The notes under the pieces are model-generated. The model was given only the letters and a program-made list of their open reading frames with translations, made no database searches and was not told the DNA's origin. Shown here in pieces: positions 6,140 to 11,190 of a stretch of 11,190 nucleotides of DNA. Every line of letters starts with the position of its first letter. The first letter of the stretch is position 1. The stretch is from positions 1 to 11,190 of the forward strand of contig JAOAJQ010000024.1 in NCBI GenBank assembly GCA_026414125.1, in the 5' to 3' direction. The DNA comes from Thermoproteota archaeon (GTDB lineage: Archaea > Thermoproteota > EX4484-205 > JAAOZP01). A program made the translations under genes and the position numbers.

Positions 6140-7507
6140 TTGGCTGGAGTTAGAGAGGTTTCCGAATCTCTACGCGAATGGGAAAGGATTGCAGCACATT
6201 CGCACATAACTGGATTAGGCTTAGAAGGCTTGAAGGCTAAGCCTGTCGGAGGCGGCATGGTTGGCCAGATCGAAGCAAGAGAGGCGGCAGGCCTCGTAGT
6301 AAGACTGATAAAAAGCGGCAAGTTTGCAGGCAGAGCAGTACTGCTTGCGGGTCCACCTGGAACAGGAAAGACAGCGATAGCAACAGCAATAGCTAGAGAA
6401 CTCGGTAGAGACGTCCCCTTCGTTCCGCTTGCTGCAAGCGAAATATTCTCTACAGATATCAAGAAGACAGAGTTTCTGATGCAGACCCTTAGGAAGGCGA
6501 TAGGCGCGAGGATACATGAGGTTAGGAAGATTTACGAGGGGGAGGTTAAGGAGATCTCGATAGAAAAAGCTCCACACCCGTATAATCCCTATCAGCAGGT
6601 GCCTGCAGGAGCCACAATAAAAATCGCCACTACTGAGGAGTCGAAAAGACTTACGATGGACCAGAGCTTCGCAATCCAGCTGATCCAGCAGGGTATTGAG
6701 ACAGGAGACATCGTCCAAATAGATCCTGAAGGCGGTAGAATAGTTAAGCTCGGCAGGAGTAGGAGGAGCGTAGAGGAGAAGAAGGTTGATCTTTCTACCG
6801 TTCAAGTCATAGATGTTCCTAACGGAAATGTGCTTAAGGAGAAGGAGTTCGTCTACCCCGTTACGCTACATGCTCTCGACATAGCTGCGACGCGGCGGGG
6901 TGGAGACATTTTCAGCATATTCTTTGGAGGCAGGGAATCCAAGGAGATAGAACCTGAAACGCGTAGGGAGGTTGATGAATACATAAAGACTCTTGTTCAA
7001 GAGGGCAGATGCGAATTATTACCTGGGGTTGTCTTCATAGATGAGTGTAGCATGCTCGACATAGAGACCTTTGCGTTTCTAAACAGGGCGCTGGAGCAGG
7101 ACCTAGCCCCCATAATAATATTCGCAACAAATAGAGGATTCGCAATGGTAAGAGGTACGGATATGAGGTCCCCTCATGGAATGCCGCTTGATCTTCTCGA
7201 CAGGCTTCTAATAATTAACACGAAACCATATAGCAGAGACGAGATAAGAAAGATACTTGAGATAAGATCTGAGGCGGAGAAAATCCCGATAAGCAATGAG
7301 GCGATCGAATATCTGACGGAGATAGGGCTTAAAACAAGCTTAAGGTATGCAGTGCAGCTAATGGCCCCCGCATTCGAACTGGCTAAAGAGAAAAAAGCCA
7401 GCAGAATAGAAAAGGATCATGTAAGCTACGTGGAGAAACTGTTTGTCGACGTGAAGAAATCCGTCGAGTATTTGAGGGAATATGAAAAACAATTCCTAGA
7501 TCTCTGA
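6140..7507 (+). CDS. tip49: TIP49/RuvBL-family AAA+ ATPase
   Basis: The 455 residues match the length of eukaryotic RuvBL1/RuvBL2. After an N-terminal ERIAAHSHITGLGL (15-28), Walker A is GPPGTGKT (71-78). Domain II, the family's OB-fold insertion, spans about 125-290. Walker B is VVFIDE (297-302), sensor 1 includes ATNRG (329-333), the arginine-finger region is PLDLLDR (349-355), and sensor 2 is TSLRYAVQL (399-407). In eukaryotes the family assembles hexamers in INO80/SWR1, R2TP and snoRNP assembly. Archaea usually have one homologue of uncertain role, possibly in box C/D RNP assembly or chromatin. The Walker B continuation is DECSMLDIE, where the family normally reads DEVHMLDIE. TTG was chosen because of a GGGGAG 5 nt upstream. 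A phosphatase gene follows 22 nt after the stop. Confidence 0.93.
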   Translation: MAGVREVSESLREWERIAAHSHITGLGLEGLKAKPVGGGMVGQIEAREAAGLVVRLIKSGKFAGRAVLLAGPPGTGKTAIATAIARELGRDVPFVPLAASEIFSTDIKKTEFLMQTLRKAIGARIHEVRKIYEGEVKEISIEKAPHPYNPYQQVPAGATIKIATTEESKRLTMDQSFAIQLIQQGIETGDIVQIDPEGGRIVKLGRSRRSVEEKKVDLSTVQVIDVPNGNVLKEKEFVYPVTLHALDIAATRRGGDIFSIFFGGRESKEIEPETRREVDEYIKTLVQEGRCELLPGVVFIDECSMLDIETFAFLNRALEQDLAPIIIFATNRGFAMVRGTDMRSPHGMPLDLLDRLLIINTKPYSRDEIRKILEIRSEAEKIPISNEAIEYLTEIGLKTSLRYAVQLMAPAFELAKEKKASRIEKDHVSYVEKLFVDVKKSVEYLREYEKQFLDL

Positions 7508-7529
7508 AACTAAAAGACGCTGTTTCAAG

Positions 7530-8006
7530 ATGTCACTAACGTGGATATTGGATAAGACGGTTGCAGCCTCACCCATCGCGACAAGTCTGGAAGACATTGA
7601 GTATTGGCTGGAATCAGGTGTGAGAGCGATTGTAATACTAGCCGAGTCTCATGAGATAGCCAGGTACTGGAGTAATCCTGAGAATTATTTCGGTTTTCTG
7701 AAGGATAAGGGTTTCGAATTCCTACATAGTCCAATAAAGGATTTCCATGCTCCAACGCTAAGCCAGCTTGAAGAGTCAGTCGAATGGATGGAGACAAAGG
7801 TTAGGGCTGGCAAGCCGGTTCTTGTACACTGTCACGCAGGCATAGGTAGGACTGGGATGTTGATAGCCGCTTATCTTATCAGAAATGGCAGTACTTTTGA
7901 GCAAGCAGTAAGGAAAGTGAAGAGTAAGATTCCCCTTGCCCTTGAAGTCGACGTACAGCGATCACTCGTCTACGAGTATTACGAGAAAAGGAGAACTGAT
8001 AGTTAA
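7530..8006 (+). CDS. Small dual-specificity/tyrosine protein phosphatase (archaeal PTP type)
   Basis: The 158-residue cytosolic protein is a minimal cysteine-based phosphatase. The P-loop signature HCHAGIGRTG (100-109) supplies the nucleophile Cys101 and the phosphate-binding Arg107. Asp71, in PIKDFHAP, sits where the general-acid loop is expected. Length and layout resemble the Sulfolobus SsoPTP-like family, with WILDKT near the start and Gln143 in the position of the family's C-terminal Q-loop. It should hydrolyse phosphotyrosine and perhaps phosphoserine/threonine esters; RNA or phosphoinositide substrates are less likely. It lies 22 nt downstream of the TIP49-like gene on the same strand, probably co-transcribed. 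Its TAA is only 4 nt from the stop of the convergent HMG-CoA reductase gene. A T5 run (8020-8024), inside that gene's 3' end, may help terminate this transcript. Confidence 0.9.
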   Translation: MSLTWILDKTVAASPIATSLEDIEYWLESGVRAIVILAESHEIARYWSNPENYFGFLKDKGFEFLHSPIKDFHAPTLSQLEESVEWMETKVRAGKPVLVHCHAGIGRTGMLIAAYLIRNGSTFEQAVRKVKSKIPLALEVDVQRSLVYEYYEKRRTDS

Positions 8007-8010
8007 TTGC

Positions 8011-9285
8011 TTAGGCTACTTTTTCAGTAAACTCTTTGACGAGTTCTTGAGCCCTGTCGAACCGTATCTTTCTTTCTCTAACCATTTGCTCCGCGACCCT
8101 GTCTATCAGATCCCCTGTTGCCCCAGCTTGAATAGCGATGTTTCGCGCGTGAAGCCGCATATGGCCTGCCTGAATTCCCTCGAGCGCTAAGGCTCTTAGA
8201 GCCGCAAGGTTCTGAGCAAGCCCAACAGCACCCATCACCCTAGCCAGCTCCGTGGCGGTCTTAACACCTAAAATTTTAACAGCAACCTTGGCCACAGGAT
8301 GGGTCTTAGTCGCCCCGCCTACTAAGCCTACCGCCATGGGCATTTCCAGAGTCCCAGCTAGGTCACCGTTCTCATCTTTCTCCCAGACGCTTAAAGGCAT
8401 ATATCTGCCGGTTCTCGCCGCGTAAGCGTGTGCACCCGCTTCTATAGCCCTGTGGTCTTGCCCAGTGGCTAGAGCAACCGCGATGCAACCGTTCAATATC
8501 CCCTTATTATGGGTTGCAGCCCTGTAAGGATCGCTTGCTGCAAAGGCCCATGCTTTCACTATTGCGTCGACACCCTCCTCCCCGCCGACCTCCTCCTTAG
8601 CCACCGTTGCCCTAGCTCTCACGAGCCTTTTATCAGCAAGGTTTGAGACTATCCTCAAGCATACTTTTCCCCCAGTAAGCCTCTCGATCAGGGGTGCTAC
8701 AGCCTCGCACATCGTGTTGACGGCATTAGCCCCCATTGCATCCCTCACATCCACGAGGAGATGAGTTATAACCATTGGGCCAGCAGGGCTATCCACTACT
8801 TTAACCTCGACATCCCTGGCGCCTCCCCCAAACTTTACAAGAACAGGATCCTGCTCGTTCGCCAGCTTCAATATCTCATCCCTGTGTTCGAGGATCTTCA
8901 TTCTAGCCGTGAAAGGACTTGTTACTTCAGTCAGTTGCACCTGTCCTATCATGATAGGGTCTGTGGCGTCTGTGAATATTCCGCCTTTAGCCCTAGTCAT
9001 TTTAGCAGCATTGCTGGCCGCCGCGACAACTGAGGTTTCCTCTATAACCATGGGGACAATATACTCTTTCCCGTCTATTAGGAAGTTGAGCGCAACCGAG
9101 AAAGGGTAGGCCATTGTCCCAATCACGTTTTCAACCATTTTATCAGCGATGTCTAGGCTTAGATTACCCTCCTTCGAGAGAAGCCTAGCCTCCTCCTCCG
9201 TCAGCCCGGCGTACTCAACTATCCTGCTCAGTCTTTCCGCCACGCTTAAATTGTAGAAACCCGGTATTCTGGATGTTCTCATCAT
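8011..9285 (-). CDS. mvaA: Class II (bacterial-type) HMG-CoA reductase
   Basis: From ATG at 9285 this is a 424-residue protein of class II HMG-CoA reductase, interconverting HMG-CoA and mevalonate with NAD(P)H. Conserved blocks are SRIPGFYNLS near the N-terminus, IEETSVVAAAS with the catalytic Glu83, DVRDAMGANAVNTM (about 179-192), THNKGILNG with Lys261, ATGQDHRAIEAGAHA with Asp277, and GHMRLHARNIA with His375. These match Glu83, Lys267, Asp283 and His381 of Pseudomonas mevalonii. The frame opens further to a TTG at 9324, but the ATG (or the adjacent ATG at 9282) puts SR and Glu83 exactly where the family has them and has AAGGA about 9 nt upstream. In an archaeon it probably works in the biosynthetic direction for isoprenoid lipids. 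No other mevalonate gene is in the window. Confidence 0.93.
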   Translation of the reverse strand: MMRTSRIPGFYNLSVAERLSRIVEYAGLTEEEARLLSKEGNLSLDIADKMVENVIGTMAYPFSVALNFLIDGKEYIVPMVIEETSVVAAASNAAKMTRAKGGIFTDATDPIMIGQVQLTEVTSPFTARMKILEHRDEILKLANEQDPVLVKFGGGARDVEVKVVDSPAGPMVITHLLVDVRDAMGANAVNTMCEAVAPLIERLTGGKVCLRIVSNLADKRLVRARATVAKEEVGGEEGVDAIVKAWAFAASDPYRAATHNKGILNGCIAVALATGQDHRAIEAGAHAYAARTGRYMPLSVWEKDENGDLAGTLEMPMAVGLVGGATKTHPVAKVAVKILGVKTATELARVMGAVGLAQNLAALRALALEGIQAGHMRLHARNIAIQAGATGDLIDRVAEQMVRERKIRFDRAQELVKEFTEKVA

Positions 9286-9324
9286 CGTTTTCAGTCCTTG
9301 GGCAACGTTAAAAACATTTTTCAA

Positions 9325-9349
9325 ACGTAAGTGGTGCTTCGACTTACGT
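9325..9349. promoter_or_regulatory. Perfect 8-bp inverted repeat, candidate operator
   Basis: ACGTAAGT (9325-9332) and ACTTACGT (9342-9349) are exact reverse complements separated by 9 nt. The 17-bp centre-to-centre spacing is near two helical turns, as expected for a dimeric helix-turn-helix regulator. The repeat sits directly downstream of a TATA-like box read on the minus strand (9350-9359), so it would cover the transcription start of the HMG-CoA reductase gene. It ends 22 bp from the plus-strand TATA-like box at 9371. An RNA hairpin in the leader is the alternative. Confidence 0.45.
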
Positions 9350-9359
9350 CTTAAAAAAA
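9350..9359 (-). promoter_or_regulatory. TATA-like box of the HMG-CoA reductase gene
   Basis: On the minus strand this reads TTTTTTTAAG. Transcription would begin near 9327, giving a leader of about 40 nt to the ATG at 9285, or a nearly leaderless message if the TTG at 9324 is used. A second AT-rich candidate at about 9306-9315 would give a leaderless message from 9285. Confidence 0.4.
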
Positions 9360-9370
9360 CAGAATAAACG

Positions 9371-9378
9371 CTTAAAAG
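9371..9378 (+). promoter_or_regulatory. TATA-like box of the membrane protein/MoxR cassette
   Basis: CTTAAAAG is centred about 28 nt before the TTG at 9403. That is the expected spacing for a leaderless archaeal transcript, and it supports a start that otherwise has no ribosome binding site. Confidence 0.45.
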
Positions 9379-9402
9379 ACTAAAGTATGATGTTTATGCA
9401 GC

Positions 9403-9717
9403 TTGGAAAGCAAGAGTTTCAAAAAGTTTTTAGAAGAAAAGTCCGCCAAAATTAAGGTTGAGAGACAGGGCCAGAGGATTTCATGGGATGAAGAGGTTAA
9501 GAGAGATAAGTATTCTTTCACAGGGTTCTTAGAATTCGCCTATTCGAACAAGACATCTGGAGACTATATATATCTTGATAGGAGTACTGCTTTCGACATC
9601 CTCGACAGGATAAACTGGATGGATAGGAAGATCAAAAGCCTCAGCATGAGGATTAGAATACTGTTTTTGCTCCTCATGGTTTCTCTTATAGCGGCTGCAT
9701 GGGGATGGTTAGCATGA
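9403..9717 (+). CDS. Small tail-anchored membrane protein of unknown function
   Basis: The 104-residue protein has a charged, probably cytosolic N-terminal part (1-83) and one strongly hydrophobic C-terminal segment (about 84-104, ILFLLLMVSLIAAAWGWLA). That is the layout of a tail-anchored protein. I do not recognise its family. An in-frame TGA at 9388-9390 limits the 5' end, and TTG at 9403 is the first possible start after it; a TATA-like box about 28 nt upstream agrees with leaderless translation there. Its TGA overlaps the likely ATG of the MoxR-type ATPase gene (ATGA, 9714-9717), so the two are probably translationally coupled. The context suggests it could anchor the ATPase/peptidase pair at the membrane. 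A false ORF is unlikely given the clean hydrophobic tail and the stop/start overlap. Confidence 0.7.
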   Translation: MESKSFKKFLEEKSAKIKVERQGQRISWDEEVKRDKYSFTGFLEFAYSNKTSGDYIYLDRSTAFDILDRINWMDRKIKSLSMRIRILFLLLMVSLIAAAWGWLA

Positions 9718-10919
9718 GCAGCAAGAGGCCTCTTGTGGAAAGGCTTAGAGAAGAGTTGTCTAAAAGGTTCATCGGCAATGAGGAGGTAATCTCAATACTT
9801 ATGCTGAACCTGCTTCACCGGAAATCCACGACGCTGATAAGAGCACCAAGGGGGACAGGTAAGTCCACACTAATGCTGCTTGTCTTGAAAGGTCTCTTCG
9901 GAGACGAGTTTGTCGTCATTTCAGGAGCCTCAGAGGTGAAGAGGGGAGAGGTTGTTGGAAGACTCCATATTCCTTCGCTCGAGAAAAAGGGTAGGGAAAA
10001 GGTCCTGTGGGCTAAGTTCGTACGTGCCCAAGGAAAGGGGATAGATGAGGTGAACAGGCTTAATCCCTACACCACTGCAAACATCCACCACTTGATGCAG
10101 TTCGGAGAAGTATGGGCTTATGGGCAGAAGTATACTGTTGAGGACTATACTCTCATAGCTAACGAGAACCCGGGTGACGTGACGACTTTCATACAGCCCC
10201 CGCCCTTCTACGACCGGTTCGACATAGCTCTCTACCTGAATTCACTCACGGTAAGTCAAAAATTTGCTCTTCAAGAGTTGAATAATGATTACGGGTATGA
10301 TTTGATAAAATCCATGCCGCGCGTCATGGAGCCGGGAGACCTGACGGAGATAAGAAGGGAGGTTGAGGAAACCGAGGTTGACCCCGGGTTAATCGGCTTC
10401 ATAAACACGCTCGTCAGAGACTTTCAAGTATGCGTCAGGGGTAAAGAGCATAGCAGCATCCCCCTGCCAGTCCTGTGCGAAGGCTGCCATTTCACGAGGT
10501 TTATATGCAGCAGGGTTAAAGAGCCGCCGAGTGAGAGAGCAACACTCATCCTGCTTCAACTCGCTAAGGCTAAGAAATGGCTTGATGGAAAGGTTGAGGA
10601 GAAGGATGTGATGGAGATGGCTAAATGGGTTCTCATACATAGGACAGGCTTCTTAAACCCTGAAAAACCCTTGAAGGAAATCGGCGAGCTGCTTGAAAGA
10701 GAGAAAGAGAGAATGTTTGAACGCGAATCTAGGAAACAATGGTTTATCCTTAACGAGCTTTATAATAGTTTCAGCCCAGGCCTATATAGGACTGCTAAAG
10801 AAATAGCTGCGGAGGACAATGTTTTCGCCGAGGAGCTGTTCTCTCTGGAGGAGAAATGGGTCAGAGAAGGCAAGATTAGCCGGGAGGAAACATTGAAGAT
10901 AGGCCTCGGGCTCGAATAG
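9714..10919 (+). CDS. MoxR-family AAA+ ATPase with a four-cysteine insertion
   Basis: The ATG at 9714 overlaps the preceding TGA (ATGA) and gives 401 residues. Two in-frame ATGs at 9699 and 9705 would add five or three. The AAA+ core has Walker A APRGTGKST (44-52), Walker B GIDEVNRL (109-116), sensor 1 IANENPGD (148-155), an arginine finger near Arg168 (PPFYDRFD) and sensor 2 PPSERATLILLQLAKA (271-286). This is the MoxR/magnesium-chelatase-like clade, whose members act as chaperone-like remodellers, often with von Willebrand factor A partners. Just before sensor 2 lies Cys240-x14-Cys255-x2-Cys258-x6-Cys265, a probable zinc or Fe-S site that I do not know from ordinary MoxR proteins. The C-terminus (about 320-401) is charged and helical and looks like a winged-helix-like extension. 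A metallopeptidase-like gene starts 2 nt after the stop. Confidence 0.87.
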   Translation: MSSKRPLVERLREELSKRFIGNEEVISILMLNLLHRKSTTLIRAPRGTGKSTLMLLVLKGLFGDEFVVISGASEVKRGEVVGRLHIPSLEKKGREKVLWAKFVRAQGKGIDEVNRLNPYTTANIHHLMQFGEVWAYGQKYTVEDYTLIANENPGDVTTFIQPPPFYDRFDIALYLNSLTVSQKFALQELNNDYGYDLIKSMPRVMEPGDLTEIRREVEETEVDPGLIGFINTLVRDFQVCVRGKEHSSIPLPVLCEGCHFTRFICSRVKEPPSERATLILLQLAKAKKWLDGKVEEKDVMEMAKWVLIHRTGFLNPEKPLKEIGELLEREKERMFERESRKQWFILNELYNSFSPGLYRTAKEIAAEDNVFAEELFSLEEKWVREGKISREETLKIGLGLE

Positions 10920-10921
10920 AA

Positions 10922-11190
10922 ATGGATGACGAGGAAGTAAGAAGGATTTTCGCGCAGGTTAGGAGCGAACTCTATTTCCCGCCATGCGAATTGGAAGTGA
11001 AGCATGATGGTAAAAACGATACTCCTTTTTTCGTGGTTAATTCAAAAGTACATATTTCTCCGGAGTCGGTTCCGAAGAAGGTTGATGATGAAAAATATCT
11101 CAGGTCAGTCATTAGGCACGAGATAGCCCATCTGCATTACTGCCCATATGACATAAGGACGGCTTACGAGCTGGTGAAGGAGGCTTATGG
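10922..11190 (+). CDS. Putative HExxH zinc metallopeptidase-like protein, N-terminal fragment
   Basis: An ATG 2 nt after the stop of the MoxR-type gene opens a frame that runs to the window edge: 89 complete codons, no stop. Residues around 59-73 read VIRHEIAHLHYCPYD. HEIAH is the HExxH zinc-binding motif of gluzincin/metzincin-like peptidases, with two His ligands and a Glu general base. His and Cys follow closely in HLHYCPYD. No signal peptide or membrane segment is visible so far, so the protein should be cytosolic or rely on a partner for membrane contact. The third zinc ligand and any fused domain, such as VWA, would lie beyond the window. The tight spacing implies one operon with the MoxR-type ATPase. 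Catalytic activity is inferred from the motif alone, and I do not recognise the exact family. Confidence 0.7.
   Translation, partial: MDDEEVRRIFAQVRSELYFPPCELEVKHDGKNDTPFFVVNSKVHISPESVPKKVDDEKYLRSVIRHEIAHLHYCPYDIRTAYELVKEAY

Noticed and set aside
6221..6805. Long open frame on the minus strand opposite the TIP49-like gene (about 194 codons)
   Set aside because: It lies fully inside a strongly conserved gene, has no recognisable motif or promoter, and its Cys/Tyr/Leu-rich composition is that of an antisense shadow.
8909..9109. Plus-strand frames inside the HMG-CoA reductase gene
   Set aside because: Antisense to a conserved enzyme; the coding evidence is entirely on the minus strand.
9286..9324. 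N-terminal extension of HMG-CoA reductase from the TTG at 9324
   Set aside because: The 13 extra residues have no counterpart in Pseudomonas mevalonii HMG-CoA reductase, while the ATG at 9285 or 9282 puts SR and Glu83 at family positions and has a nearby AAGGA. The TTG is not excluded as a leaderless start.
1..11190. CRISPR array, insertion sequence, integrase site or prophage genes
   Set aside because: No regularly spaced repeats, transposase motifs, terminal inverted repeats or phage genes were seen.

Overview
The window looks like chromosomal DNA from a thermophilic archaeon, probably of the Thermoproteota or a nearby deep lineage. I cannot place it more closely. The reasons are: AT-rich TATA-like boxes lie about 25-40 nt before most first genes, and Shine-Dalgarno signals are few or absent, as in leaderless archaeal transcription. 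GTG and TTG starts are common, arginine is mostly AGG/AGA, and a TIP49/RuvBL-type AAA+ ATPase and an archaeal-type small tyrosine phosphatase are present. Nothing resembles a prophage, insertion sequence, CRISPR array, tRNA or rRNA.

Layout. 1-147 is the 3' end of a thioredoxin-reductase-like gene, followed by a terminator-like hairpin. 304-1320 encodes an AmmeMemoRadiSam-family radical SAM protein (AmrS-like). A 218-nt spacer precedes proC (1539-2336). 2437-6073 is a three-gene operon for a heterodimeric ABC exporter: a full-length half-transporter with a degenerate ATPase site, then a partner half split into a membrane-domain ORF and an ATPase-domain ORF that overlap by ATGA. 6140-8006 holds a TIP49/RuvBL ATPase and a small dual-specificity/tyrosine phosphatase in tandem. 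These converge on a bacterial-type (class II) HMG-CoA reductase gene on the minus strand, with only 4 nt between the stop codons. From 9403 to the right edge runs a tight plus-strand cassette: a small tail-anchored membrane protein, a MoxR-family AAA+ ATPase with a four-cysteine insertion before sensor 2, and the start of a HExxH metallopeptidase-like protein cut by the window end.

How the genes fit together. The left part is housekeeping redox, radical-SAM and proline metabolism. The exporter is of the BmrCD/TM287-288/LmrCD type, in which one ATP site hydrolyses and the other is structural. HMG-CoA reductase would feed the mevalonate pathway for archaeal lipids. It shares a 117-nt divergent promoter region with the membrane protein/MoxR/peptidase cassette, and that region carries a perfect 8-bp inverted repeat that could be an operator. 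The cassette is the best candidate here for a poorly described system: an AAA+ remodeller coupled to a putative peptidase and anchored to the membrane. Its right part lies outside the window.
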